A DNA stretch of 64,000 bases from a bacterium (GTDB lineage Bacteria > Cyanobacteriota > Vampirovibrionia > Gastranaerophilales > Gastranaerophilaceae), in the NCBI GenBank assembly GCA_017629215.1, contig JAGBXP010000036.1:1-64000 (forward strand). The letters run 5' to 3'. The notes under the pieces are model-generated. The model saw only the letters and a program-made list of their open reading frames with translations. It had not been told where the DNA came from and did not search any database. Made by a program: the position numbers and the translations under genes. Positions 1 through 7,770 of this stretch are shown piece by piece. The stretch's first letter is position 1. Every line of letters starts with the position of its first letter.

Positions 1-17
1 ACCAATTGAATAACTTT

Positions 18-104
18 GGAGGAGTGCCAGAGCGGTTGATTGGAGCGGTCTTGAAAACCGTCGTACGTGCGAGCGTACCGTGGGTTCGAATCCCACCTCC
101 TCCT
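18..104 (+). tRNA. tRNA-Ser (anticodon UGA)
   Basis: The acceptor stem GGAGGAG (18-24) pairs with CTCCTCC (97-103). The T arm is GTGGG-TTCGAAT-CCCAC (80-96). The anticodon loop CTTGAAA (50-56) carries TGA at 52-54 on a 5-bp stem. A long variable arm (about 62-79) is the class II feature expected of serine tRNA. No CCA is encoded; T104 follows the acceptor stem, whereas G is the usual serine discriminator. Confidence 0.96.
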
Positions 105-110
105 AATTTA

Positions 111-137
111 AAAGCCACCTAACAAGGTGGCTTTTTT
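111..137 (+). terminator. Rho-independent terminator of tRNA-Ser
   Basis: The stem AAAGCCACC/GGTGGCTTT has a 6-nt loop and runs directly into a run of T. It lies 7 nt after the tRNA. Confidence 0.9.
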
Positions 138-173
138 AGTGGGTTTTGGTAATAAGAAACAGAACTTTGCAGA

Positions 174-208
174 TGTATTTTAATGAGTGGTTTGGTCGGA
201 AGTGAAAT
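174..208 (+). repeat. Direct repeat, copy 1 (partner 1990-2025)
   Basis: Twenty identical bases (TGTATTTTAATGAGTGGTTT) continue into a similar stretch that differs by two substitutions and one indel from 1990-2025. The two copies bracket about 1.8 kb holding a small ORF, an XRE gene and repeat-rich DNA next to a tRNA. They could be flanks of an old insertion or two members of a dispersed family. Confidence 0.6.
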
Positions 209-248
209 TGTATTTTTTTGTCCATTTTGCATAGAAGTATTTTTCGTC

Positions 249-275
249 ATTGCAAGGGTAAAAGCCCGAAGCAAT
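249..275. repeat. REP-like imperfect palindrome
   Basis: ATTGC (249-253) pairs with GCAAT (271-275), and GGG with CCC inside. The surrounding TCATTGC...GCAATCTAG resembles dispersed intergenic palindromes seen in many bacteria. The region 138-501 has no convincing gene; it holds this element, a second hairpin-rich stretch near 370-400 and the hairpin at 461-484. Confidence 0.5.
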
Positions 276-369
276 CTAGTCTTTGTCAATTTAAAAAGAT
301 CGGAAGTGTAAAGTTTCAAACTGGACGAAAACGGTCTTTTTAATGGACTATATATTCTCTTAACCGCCA

Positions 370-400
370 CCTCACCCTAGCCTCCCACAAGGAGTGGGGA
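370..400. repeat. CCTCACCCTA-type hairpin element
   Basis: CCTCACCCTAGCCTCCC is followed by a small inverted repeat (TCCCAC...GTGGGGA). Related wording recurs at 19921-19953 (CCCTAACCC...GAGGGTTT) and inside a coding region at 47944-47978 (CCTCACCCTAATCCTCTCC), so this looks like a short dispersed element family. Confidence 0.4.
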
Positions 401-460
401 TTTGAACCAAGTCCATAAAAAGTTCATTTGGGAAATTTTGAAGAGGTAATTTAATAAATT

Positions 461-484
461 AAGTCGACTTGGGAAAGCCGACTT
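461..484 (-). terminator. Hairpin downstream of the 82-aa gene
   Basis: AAGTCGACTT and AAGCCGACTT form a 10-bp stem with one mismatch and a 4-nt loop. It lies about 18 nt past the stop of the minus-strand gene at 502-750. The run of U after it is poor, so it may be a weak terminator or only an mRNA end structure. Confidence 0.4.
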
Positions 485-501
485 ACAAACTAAACACATT
501 A

Positions 502-750
502 TTAAAAAATTTTTTTAGAAAAGAACTCCTGATTTCTTATTTGCTTATTGATTTCTTCAAGTTCAGCTCTTTCTCTTTTTGTTAATTGGTTTAAATCAAG
601 CCTATCATTACCTGGTGCATTAGCACGTTTTGCTTTTGCTTCTAGTTCTGCTTTACGTTTTTTTAATTTTGTAGCTTTGTCATCAAATAGATTGACATTC
701 TGCGGATCACGTACAACCGGTTTTTTACCACCTAATGGATTGACTGGCAT
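502..750 (-). CDS. Small basic, helical hypothetical protein
   Basis: This 82-aa protein begins MPVNPLGGKKPVVRDPQNVN. The ATG at 750 was chosen over an upstream in-frame ATG (786) because AAGGAG lies 6 nt before it. The middle and end (residues about 25-75) are rich in K, E, A and R and should form one or two long helices, perhaps a coiled coil. No signal peptide, membrane segment or catalytic motif is visible. It has its own consensus promoter and may end at a hairpin, so it is probably a real monocistronic gene. I do not recognise its function. Confidence 0.6.
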   Translation of the reverse strand: MPVNPLGGKKPVVRDPQNVNLFDDKATKLKKRKAELEAKAKRANAPGNDRLDLNQLTKRERAELEEINKQIRNQEFFSKKIF

Positions 751-812
751 ATTAAACTCCTTTCTAAAGTTAATTGGGTAATTCATATATCTATTTTAAA
801 TTGATATACTCT

Positions 813-841
813 ATTATAACATATATTTACTCTATTTTCAA
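813..841 (-). promoter_or_regulatory. Sigma-70-type promoter of the 82-aa gene
   Basis: On the minus strand TTGAAA and TATAAT are separated by 17 nt. The -35 overlaps CTATTTTCAATAG (832-844), an inverted repeat that contains the half-site TCAATAG also found in the operator at 2672-2691. Confidence 0.75.
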
Positions 842-880
842 TAGGTTAATTCTAGGTAAAACTTATATTACCATAATGCT

Positions 881-1189
881 ATGAATATTAAACAATCCTT
901 TGGTAAAAAAATAAAAGAAAAAAGATTATCACAACATTTAACTCAAGAAGAATTAGCAGAAAAAATAGGAATTTCTCCTAAAAGTTTAAGTCAAATTGAA
1001 TTAGGCAACAACTTTATTTCTGCAAATAACTTAGAGCAAATTTGTTTGGCACTTGATATTCAAGCAAAAAACTTATTTGATTTTGAAAATGAAAATTCAA
1101 AAGAAAAAATGGAATATATTATAAATAAATTAAAACAGAATTCATCTCTGTTAAACAAAATTTATAAAATTATATCAATAATTGAATAA
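881..1189 (+). CDS. XRE-family HTH regulator
   Basis: This is a 102-aa DNA-binding protein. Residues about 6-62 form a classic Cro/CI (HTH_3) domain: a start like FGKKIKEKRLSQHLTQEELA, then the recognition helix region SPKSLSQIELG, then the leucine-rich end of the five-helix bundle. The C-terminal 35 residues are charged and may dimerise. No SD sequence precedes the ATG; CATAAT ends 3 nt and TATATT 11 nt before it. The gene lies divergent from the 82-aa gene and shares a 130-bp control region with it. Its partner genes and target are unknown. It could be the regulator or antitoxin of a lost module, since no toxin is seen. Confidence 0.85.
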   Translation: MNIKQSFGKKIKEKRLSQHLTQEELAEKIGISPKSLSQIELGNNFISANNLEQICLALDIQAKNLFDFENENSKEKMEYIINKLKQNSSLLNKIYKIISIIE

Positions 1190-1322
1190 TTATATCTGTA
1201 CGACGAGAATTTTGCACCAAAATAATATCAAACTTGTAATTCTTTCTTCTCAAACCGAGTGTTAAAATACATTTTGCGTAGGCTGAAGTAAGTGTTGCAA
1301 ACGAAATGCCGAAGTAAAGTAG

Positions 1323-1340
1323 GGTGGACTTTAGTCCACC
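1323..1340. repeat. GGTGGACT/AGTCCACC hairpin
   Basis: A perfect 8-bp inverted repeat with a TT loop follows the sequence GTAGGCTGAAGTAAGTG, all in DNA without a gene. It resembles REP or MITE-like intergenic elements. Bases 1190-2358 hold no gene I can support, only this hairpin, the CAATTACAT field, the GGCAAAA repeats and the second copy of the direct repeat. Confidence 0.55.
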
Positions 1341-1423
1341 AAAACAAAAATGATTCACAAAAAATGCAAATCAACTTTATTTGCTAAATTTTAAAGTTAA
1401 AAATCCTTTTATTTTTTTGTTTT

Positions 1424-1952
1424 CAATTACATTTTATTTCAAAATTTCATCAACTTTTTGAATTTTAATTACATGAAATGTAATTGAAATTGAGTTTTTA
1501 ATTGAAAATTTTCAAAAATCCATGTAATTGTTGTAAACTATCTTAAATCAAGCAATAGCAATGCTTTAACCCTATTTGTGTAATTGAATAATTTTCAATT
1601 ACATTGTGCTTCGATTACATAAAAAAAATGTAAGAATGTAATTGAAAAATTATGTTTTTAAAAGCCAAAAGCATTATTTTAAAAGCATTTCCGACTTGTG
1701 GAAGTAATTTTTCTTCAATTACATTTGAATTACATTTCGATTACATTTTTTTTGCATATTTTTGCAATCTTGAAAACTCAAAACTCTAGCCCAAAATCGC
1801 CAAAAACGTAACAAGGACAAGTGAAAAAACGGCAAAAACTCTGGCAAAAATTCGGCAAAAGTGGCAAAAATAAAATTTTGTTATGGTACTATCGGAAGTT
1901 AGCCTCAAATTCAAATAAATCAAAACTTTTATCAATTAAATTTCAATTACAT
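1424..1952. repeat. Field of CAATTACAT / ATGTAATTG motifs
   Basis: About ten copies of CAATTACAT, its complement or near-variants (GATTACAT, GAATTACAT) lie in both orientations, for example at 1424, 1467-1485 (a perfect AATTACAT-GAA-ATGTAATT palindrome), 1522, 1596, 1612, 1636, 1716, 1728, 1739 and 1944. The spacing is irregular, so this is not a CRISPR. It could be a cluster of protein-binding sites between the two XRE genes, or decayed repeat DNA. Confidence 0.6.
1831..1870 (+). repeat. Four GGCAAAA short direct repeats
   Basis: GGCAAAA occurs at 1831, 1843, 1854 and 1863, spaced 12, 11 and 9 nt. The arrangement is iteron-like, but there is no replication initiator gene nearby. Confidence 0.5.
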
Positions 1953-1989
1953 TTGCTATGGAATTGCCAGCTTCTCTACACTGTTTGAT

Positions 1990-2025
1990 TGTATTTTAAT
2001 GAGTGGTTTAGTCAGAAGCTGAAAT
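1990..2025 (+). repeat. Direct repeat, copy 2 (partner 174-208)
   Basis: The first 20 bases are identical to those at 174-193, and the following 15 are similar. About 120 nt further on, TTCTTTCTTCTC (around 2149) repeats another phrase first seen near 1241, so the pocket may contain a degenerate duplication. Confidence 0.6.
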
Positions 2026-2358
2026 CCATTTTTTAAGAAAATTTATAGTACAATAGATATGTTTACAAAGGACTCTAACATTAACAAAAAAAGCCCTTGG
2101 TTTGTAGGATGAAATTTATTAATCTAAATCAATAATTAAAATCACTGTTCTTTCTTCTCTAACCTAGTTTTTAAATGCATAAACTAAGCATTAAAATATG
2201 ATTACCTTTAATTTACAAAATTTAGCAAAGGTAATTCTATAAAGAAAGCCTGAATACTATTTAACTTTAAGGTTTGTTATTTCAGAAATTAGATTTATAA
2301 ATTTCGTAAACTGAACATTTTTTCACAATAAATTGTTTAAAAATCAGCTCAAACAAAA

Positions 2359-2640
2359 TTACTCGTAAAAATTGAAATCTTCTGGTAACTCTTTTTCAAT
2401 TTCTAGAGCTAAATCTGAAAATCTTACACCAAAAGCATTGGCTAATTTCCATAACGTTGATATCTGAGTATCAGTTCTACCCTTTTCAAGTCTTGATAAT
2501 AGACCATTGCCAATATCATATTCAAAAGAAAATTTATTTATTCCTTTTGAAATATCCTTTCTCTTTTGATGAATAATTTTACCTATAGCTTTAAGCAAGA
2601 TCTTTTTATTAATCTCAATATTTTTTAAATCTGTTTGCAT
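2359..2640 (-). CDS. XRE-family HTH regulator beside the capsule promoter
   Basis: This is a 93-aa Cro/CI-type DNA-binding protein. The HTH core spans residues about 15-75: KIIHQKRKDISKGINKFSFE, then the turn and recognition helix around GNGLLSRLEKGR, then LWKLANAFGVRFSDLALEIE. The acidic tail ends in NFYE. The ATG at 2640 has no SD; TAAAAT lies 6 nt upstream of it, so a leaderless mRNA is likely. The gene is divergent from the capsule operon, and the inverted repeat at 2672-2691 covers the -35 regions of both directions. I infer that it controls itself and the capsule operon. Confidence 0.85.
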   Translation of the reverse strand: MQTDLKNIEINKKILLKAIGKIIHQKRKDISKGINKFSFEYDIGNGLLSRLEKGRTDTQISTLWKLANAFGVRFSDLALEIEKELPEDFNFYE

Positions 2641-2671
2641 AAAACAATTTTAAAACGATATTGCTTATAAA

Positions 2672-2691
2672 CTATTGACCATAATCAATAG
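2672..2691. promoter_or_regulatory. Inverted-repeat operator CTATTGA-N6-TCAATAG
   Basis: Perfect 7-bp arms (2672-2678 and 2685-2691) are separated by 6 nt. It overlaps the -35 box and spacer of the capsule promoter and the likely -35 of the divergent XRE gene. The size and symmetry suit a dimeric XRE repressor. Confidence 0.6.
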
Positions 2692-2703
2692 ATTTGATAT
2701 TAT
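2675..2703 (+). promoter_or_regulatory. Capsule-operon promoter
   Basis: TTGACC (2675-2680), a 17-nt spacer and TATTAT (2698-2703). The leader to the first ATG at 2847 is about 137 nt, AT-rich, and shows no obvious riboswitch. Confidence 0.75.
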
Positions 2704-2846
2704 AGTAATGTGGCTATAAATTTTAAACTCAAAAATATTTTTATGATAAAATTGATTTAAGCTAATTAAATCTTTATTAGGTATTTAATAACAAAATTTA
2801 AACCTTAAAAATATTAAAATTATCAAAATAAATAGAGTTAGGTAGT

Positions 2847-4907
2847 ATGAAGAATATTTCAGAAGAAACTATTGATAAAGAGAAGTTAATAAAAGAAAAG
2901 AGTCTAAAAGAATCCTTTGCAACCCCAAAGGTTTCGATTATTGTTCCTGTCTTTAATACTGAAAAATATATTTTCAAATGTATTTTATCTTTAATTAGTC
3001 AAACCTTAAGAGAGATTGAAATTATTATCATTGATGATGGCTCAACAGATAACACACTAGCAATTATACAAAAATTTGCTCAAGAAGACGCTAGGATTAA
3101 AATTATAAAACAAGAAAATCAAAAGCAAGGAGCTGCAAGAAACAGAGGCATGGAAATAGCAACAGGTGAATATGTTGGTTTTGTGGATTCTGATGATTGG
3201 GTAGATGAAGAATATTTTGAACAATTATACAATGGTGCGAGAAAATATGATTCAGATATTGCACTAGGTACAAATGTTAGAATTGGTAATGGTAAAACAA
3301 AAAAACGCTTAAATATTGAAAAAGAAGAATTTGTAACATCATTACAAGATAAAATTGATATTTCACATCAAGCAAAAAATCCATGCCCGACAAATAAGAT
3401 TTACAAGCGTGAAATGCTTGAAAAGAATAATATAACTTGGCCAGAAGGTGTCTTTTGCGAAGATAAACTTTTTACAATTCAAGCTTTATATTATGCAAAC
3501 GGCATAGTAACTGTTCCTAATATATATTATTACTATTTTAGAAATCCGAATTCGACTGTTAACTCAAGAAAAAAACGTCATACAGCAAAAATAAAAATTG
3601 ATAAAAACGATGCACGCAAAGCTGTTGTTAAGTTTTTGAGAGAAAAAAATGCACAAATAAGAGATAAAGAATTTTGGGCTATCATTGATGAATATAAAAA
3701 ATTCAAATTATCTTGGTGGCAAAAAAGAATTAGTTTAAACACTTTACAAATTTTATTTCTTGGAGTTCCGATTTTAACAATTGAAAATAAAAATAATTAT
3801 AAAATTCAAAATTTTTTATTCAACTTAATTAAAACAAAAAAAACTAATACAGATATTAAAGAAGAAAAAATTTTCAATTTCTGTGGAATTAATTTTTCAA
3901 AACGTATTATTGAAAATGATGTTTGTGAATACTACTTTTTAGGAATATTAATAAAAAAGTTTCACTTAGCTGATTTTTTATATAAAAAATATTTGAAACA
4001 AATCAAATATGATTATGACGATATTTATCTTCTAAATTCTAATAGTGGAGAACTTTATTTATTCTTTGCTTTTATTTGTCGTTCGTTTTTAGAAAAAAAC
4101 AATTCTAAAAAACCACTATTTATTGCAACAAAAAAATATCATGTCGATTTACTAAAAATGTATTACCCAGATGCGAATTATATTTTTATTAATAATACTA
4201 ATTTTAAAACTCAAAGCAATAAATGGACAAAAAATGGTCATAATATCTATTTAATATTTTCAGGAAATTATTTTGAAAAAGTTGAATTTGAAATTAAAAA
4301 CAACAAATCAGGTTCTACACATTACTTAGATAATATTTTATTAAACCTAAATCTTAAAAAAGAAGATTGCAAATTTATAAAACCTCAAATAAGTGAAAAA
4401 ATTATTAATTCTGTAAATCAAAAAATACAACAACTGCAGCTAAAAGATGATAATTTCATAATTCTAGCACCTGAAGCAATAACCTGTGAAAAACTACCAT
4501 TAAACTTTTGGAATAATTTAGCTCAAAATTTAAAAGAATTAGGTTTTGATTTATATGTTAATATAACCAATTCTAAAAATATTATAGAAGGTTGTAAACA
4601 TTCAGATCTCAATTTACAAGAAATTTTTTATTTAGCACAAAAAGCAAAAGCAATTATTTCATTGAGAAGTGGTTTGTCTGAGTTCCTAGTTCCGACAGAG
4701 ACTCCGAATATTAGTATTTACACAAATTTCAAAAAGAAAGCCCTTTCTGTTGATAAAATACTATCAGGGTTTTCAATAAAAAAGCACCCAGACGCTTTTA
4801 AATATAATATAGAAGAAATCAATGCTGAAATTTATAATTCTCCAAACAAATTAGTAAATGAAATTTTAAACATATTAAATAAAATTTTAAATAAAGGAGT
4901 TGAATAA
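2847..4907 (+). CDS. Two-domain glycosyltransferase: GT2 plus GT9-like C-terminal domain
   Basis: This 686-aa cytoplasmic or membrane-associated transferase opens the capsule operon. Residues about 28-240 are a family-2 (GT-A) glycosyltransferase: VSIIVPVFNTEKYI at the nucleotide site, IIDDGSTDNT, and the metal-binding DSDD in VGFVDSDDWVDEEYF. A middle stretch holds short repeats of the type FLGVPI / FCGINF / FLGILI. The last 270 residues resemble the two proteins at 8113-9249 and 10577-11551, sharing an (A/S)PEA motif near 550 and SLRSGLSEFL near 620, which recall the GT-B fold of GT9 heptosyltransferases. It probably adds two sugars in turn. The start has only a weak SD (TTAGG). It nearly abuts the next gene (1 nt). 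Confidence 0.85.
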   Translation: MKNISEETIDKEKLIKEKSLKESFATPKVSIIVPVFNTEKYIFKCILSLISQTLREIEIIIIDDGSTDNTLAIIQKFAQEDARIKIIKQENQKQGAARNRGMEIATGEYVGFVDSDDWVDEEYFEQLYNGARKYDSDIALGTNVRIGNGKTKKRLNIEKEEFVTSLQDKIDISHQAKNPCPTNKIYKREMLEKNNITWPEGVFCEDKLFTIQALYYANGIVTVPNIYYYYFRNPNSTVNSRKKRHTAKIKIDKNDARKAVVKFLREKNAQIRDKEFWAIIDEYKKFKLSWWQKRISLNTLQILFLGVPILTIENKNNYKIQNFLFNLIKTKKTNTDIKEEKIFNFCGINFSKRIIENDVCEYYFLGILIKKFHLADFLYKKYLKQIKYDYDDIYLLNSNSGELYLFFAFICRSFLEKNNSKKPLFIATKKYHVDLLKMYYPDANYIFINNTNFKTQSNKWTKNGHNIYLIFSGNYFEKVEFEIKNNKSGSTHYLDNILLNLNLKKEDCKFIKPQISEKIINSVNQKIQQLQLKDDNFIILAPEAITCEKLPLNFWNNLAQNLKELGFDLYVNITNSKNIIEGCKHSDLNLQEIFYLAQKAKAIISLRSGLSEFLVPTETPNISIYTNFKKKALSVDKILSGFSIKKHPDAFKYNIEEINAEIYNSPNKLVNEILNILNKILNKGVE

Positions 4908-4908
4908 T

Positions 4909-6411
4909 ATGAAAATAATTATCCAAGCTGGTGGAAAAGGTACAAGGTTAGAAGGACTTACAAGAAACAAGCCAAAATGCTTGGTGCCTGTGAATAATTT
5001 ACCAATAATATTTTATGCTTTTCAAAAGTTTAAAGATGCAGAATTTACGATTATTGCTGATTATAAAACTGATGTTTTAGAAAAATATTTAAATGCGTTT
5101 GGCTCTCAATATAACTTTAAAATTATTAAAGCAACCAAGAAAGGTACTATTTCAGGAATTAAAGAAGCAATAGCAGATTATAAAGATGATGAATCATTTA
5201 TGATTATGTGGTGTGATTTAATACTTGGCGATAATTTTAAAATTCCTGAAGTAAAAGGAAACTATATTGGCATTTCAAAAGATTTTGAATGTCGTTGGTC
5301 TTATATTGATGGAGAATTTATAAAACAACCATCAAAAGAAGATGGTGTTGCTGGTTTATTTATTTTTGAAAATAAAAAACTGTTGGAGAATATTGAAACA
5401 GAAGGAGCGCTTGTTGGTTGGCTTCATAAACAAAATATTAAATTTAATCGTTTAGATTTATATGGTTCAAAAGAAATCGGAACATTATTATCTTATTCTG
5501 ATAACAATGATTCAACTCCACATTGCAGACCGTTTAATTCAATGGAATTTAATGGAGATATCATTACAAAACGCGGTATTAACGAACAAGGACAAAAAAT
5601 TGCAGTTAATGAAATTGCTTGGTATAAACACGTAAAAGAACTTGGGTTTGAAAATATTCCTGAAATATATGAATATGAGCCCTTAACGATGAAACGCGTA
5701 CAAGGCAAAAACATTTTTGAATATGACTGTTTAACAAAAACTCAAAAACGTGAGATTTTAAGAAAACTTATTACAGCATTAAAAGAATTACACGAATTAG
5801 AACCTTTGCAACCTGTTAATTTGAAAGATGTTGAAGATAATTATTTAACTAAAACTTTTGAAAGATTATCTAAAGTTGAAAAACTTGTTCCTTTTGCAAA
5901 CAAGGAATTCATAAAAATTAATGGAAGATATTACAAAAACGTTTTCTTCAATAAAGAGGAACTCGCTGAAGCAATTAAGAATTATTATCCAAAAGATTTT
6001 GCGCTAATCCATGGTGATTGCACTTTCTCTAATTTAATGTTTGATACATTTGATATGAAAGCGATATTAATAGATCCTCGTGGATATTTTGGAAAAACAA
6101 AATTCTATGGCGATGTAGATTATGATTGGGCTAAACTATATTACTCAATAAAAGGAGATTATGACCAATTTAATCGCAAGAAGTTTACTTTAGATATTAA
6201 AGAAAAAGAAGTAGAATTTGCGATAAAACCTAACAATTGGGCTGATATGGAAGAATTTTTCTTTGACTGTTTGCCTAACGTGAACAAAACTAAAATTAAA
6301 TTGCTTCACGCGATAATTTGGTTATCATTAACAACCTATGCTTGGGAAGATTATGATTCAATTTGCGGAGCATTTTATAACGGCGTTGTTAAATTAGGAG
6401 AAGTTTTATAA
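4909..6411 (+). CDS. Bifunctional sugar/aminoalcohol nucleotidyltransferase - kinase
   Basis: This is a 500-aa fusion. Residues 1-200 are a nucleotidyltransferase (GlmU/RfbA/LicC-like): the signature IIQAGGKGTRLEGLTRNKPK with its downstream Lys, and the metal Asp in MWCDLILGDN. Residues about 210-500 are an APH/choline-kinase-like domain: the Brenner motif HGDCTFSN and the Mg-binding IDPRG. It probably phosphorylates and then activates one small capsule building block as an NDP derivative. The substrate is not evident from sequence. The ATG at 4909 sits 9 nt after AAAGGAG and was preferred to the in-frame TTG at 4900. It is followed 1 nt later by a small HAD phosphatase, which probably works in the same pathway. 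Confidence 0.85.
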   Translation: MKIIIQAGGKGTRLEGLTRNKPKCLVPVNNLPIIFYAFQKFKDAEFTIIADYKTDVLEKYLNAFGSQYNFKIIKATKKGTISGIKEAIADYKDDESFMIMWCDLILGDNFKIPEVKGNYIGISKDFECRWSYIDGEFIKQPSKEDGVAGLFIFENKKLLENIETEGALVGWLHKQNIKFNRLDLYGSKEIGTLLSYSDNNDSTPHCRPFNSMEFNGDIITKRGINEQGQKIAVNEIAWYKHVKELGFENIPEIYEYEPLTMKRVQGKNIFEYDCLTKTQKREILRKLITALKELHELEPLQPVNLKDVEDNYLTKTFERLSKVEKLVPFANKEFIKINGRYYKNVFFNKEELAEAIKNYYPKDFALIHGDCTFSNLMFDTFDMKAILIDPRGYFGKTKFYGDVDYDWAKLYYSIKGDYDQFNRKKFTLDIKEKEVEFAIKPNNWADMEEFFFDCLPNVNKTKIKLLHAIIWLSLTTYAWEDYDSICGAFYNGVVKLGEVL

Positions 6412-6412
6412 A

Positions 6413-6781
6413 ATGTTTGAATTTTCTACACTTACTAAAACTTGGATTCTTGATATTGATGGTACACTAGTAAAACACAATGGCTATAAAATTAATGGTT
6501 ATGATACACTATTGGACGGCGTAAAAGAGTTTTTTGAAACATTAAACCCTGATGATAAAGTCGTATTACTAACAGCTAGAAAAGAGGAGTTTTTGCCTGC
6601 TTTGAGAGATTTTTTGGCAAAAAACAATATTCGTTATGATTATTTACTAACAGACATGCCTATGGGAGAACGTATCCTAGTAAACGATAGAAAACCTAGT
6701 GGGTTAGACATGGCTTTTGCCATAAACAAAGACAGAGATATGAATTTAGGTATTGAATATAAAATAAATAAGGAGTTATAA
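6413..6781 (+). CDS. Small HAD-superfamily phosphatase, capsule-associated
   Basis: This 122-aa protein is a minimal HAD fold without a large cap. Motif I is ILDIDGTLVKHNG (nucleophile and acid/base Asp), motif II is VVLLTARKEEF, and a late NDRKPSG segment takes the place of motif IV. It is short, as in HAD proteins often found beside capsule nucleotidyltransferases. It lies between the nucleotidyltransferase-kinase and kpsF, overlapping kpsF by one base, so it is probably translationally coupled. A sugar-phosphate substrate is likely but unproven. Confidence 0.8.
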   Translation: MFEFSTLTKTWILDIDGTLVKHNGYKINGYDTLLDGVKEFFETLNPDDKVVLLTARKEEFLPALRDFLAKNNIRYDYLLTDMPMGERILVNDRKPSGLDMAFAINKDRDMNLGIEYKINKEL

Positions 6782-7770
6782 TGACAATTATGTTAGAACA
6801 AAACATTTCTGTACAAGAAAATTTAGATAAAAATTGTGCAATACAAACTATAAATAGCGAAATTGATACGATCATAAAATTACGTGATAGCTTAGGGAAA
6901 CCTCTTACACAAGCATTAGATGCAATGCAAAACGCAAAAGGCAGAATTATTATTACAGGAATGGGCAAATCAGGTCATATCGGTAAAAAAATTGCTGCAT
7001 CATTAGCTTCAACCGGTACTCCTTCATTCTTTGTTCACCCAGCAGAAGCTAGCCATGGTGACTTAGGAATGATTACAGAAGATGATGTTGTAATCGCGAT
7101 TTCAAACAGTGGAGAATCAAGAGAACTAGTCGATATCTTAAATTATTGCAAAAGATTCGGTATAACATTGATTTCAATAACTAAAAACCCAAAAAGTTCT
7201 TTAGGAAAAGCTGGCGATATTGTTTTAGAATTACCTAATAACGGCGAAGCTTGTCCATTAGGCTTAGCACCTACAAGCTCAACTACAGCAACTCTTGTTT
7301 TAGGTGACATTTTAACAGCAGGTCTTATCCAAAGACGTGGTTTTACAAAAGCTGATTTCAACGATAGACACCCTGGCGGAAAACTTGGCTCAATTTTACA
7401 AAAAGTTTCTGATTTGATGCACTCAGATTCAGCAATGCCAATTTTAGACGAAAACGCTGATATGCAAAGAGTTCTTTTAGAAATGACTTCAAAAAGATTA
7501 GGCTGTGTAGGCTTTATTAATGCTCAAGGAGAATTGACAGGCATGCTTACAGATGGAGACTTGAGAAGATGCTTATCAGCTCAAATCTTGGCAGAAAAAG
7601 CAATAAATATCATGACAAAAAATCCTAAAACAATAAATAAAGATATGCTTGCATCAGAAGCGATGAAGATTATGCACGAGAAAAAAATTACGAATATATT
7701 TATTGTTGAAGACAACAAACCAGTTGGCGTAATCCATATTCATGATTTACTTAATAATGGAGTTATTTAA
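6781..7770 (+). CDS. kpsF: D-arabinose-5-phosphate isomerase (SIS + 2 CBS)
   Basis: This 329-aa enzyme interconverts ribulose-5-phosphate and arabinose-5-phosphate, the first committed step to Kdo. The SIS domain (residues about 45-175) shows ITGMGKSGHIGKKIAASLAS, the HPAEASHGDLG loop, ISNSGES and the ACPLGLAPTSSTT signature of the KdsD/KpsF/GutQ family. HPGGKLG leads into two CBS domains (about 215-329). AAGGAG sits 5 nt before the ATG at 6781 and 14 nt before a second ATG at 6790, so the exact start is uncertain by three residues. Its place in the capsule operon with a KpsC-type transferase supports Kdo use in the capsule linker, hence kpsF rather than kdsD. Confidence 0.92.
   Translation: MTIMLEQNISVQENLDKNCAIQTINSEIDTIIKLRDSLGKPLTQALDAMQNAKGRIIITGMGKSGHIGKKIAASLASTGTPSFFVHPAEASHGDLGMITEDDVVIAISNSGESRELVDILNYCKRFGITLISITKNPKSSLGKAGDIVLELPNNGEACPLGLAPTSSTTATLVLGDILTAGLIQRRGFTKADFNDRHPGGKLGSILQKVSDLMHSDSAMPILDENADMQRVLLEMTSKRLGCVGFINAQGELTGMLTDGDLRRCLSAQILAEKAINIMTKNPKTINKDMLASEAMKIMHEKKITNIFIVEDNKPVGVIHIHDLLNNGVI

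Noticed and set aside
119-370. 83-codon minus-strand open frame
   Set aside because: It begins in the REP-like region and ends in the tRNA terminator, with no SD or promoter and no protein-like composition.
383-412. tRNA T-arm-like GGTTCAAATCCCC on the minus strand
   Set aside because: No acceptor, D or anticodon arms can be drawn around it; it belongs to a repeat element.
1170-1358. 62-codon minus-strand open frame
   Set aside because: It runs through the GGTGGACT hairpin element and overlaps the end of the XRE gene; no start signals.
1831-1870. Iteron-type replication origin
   Set aside because: Only four 7-nt units and no initiator gene or DnaA-box cluster nearby; kept only as a repeat.
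1424-1952. CRISPR array
   Set aside because: The repeated unit is only about 9 nt, occurs in both orientations and has irregular spacing; no cas genes.
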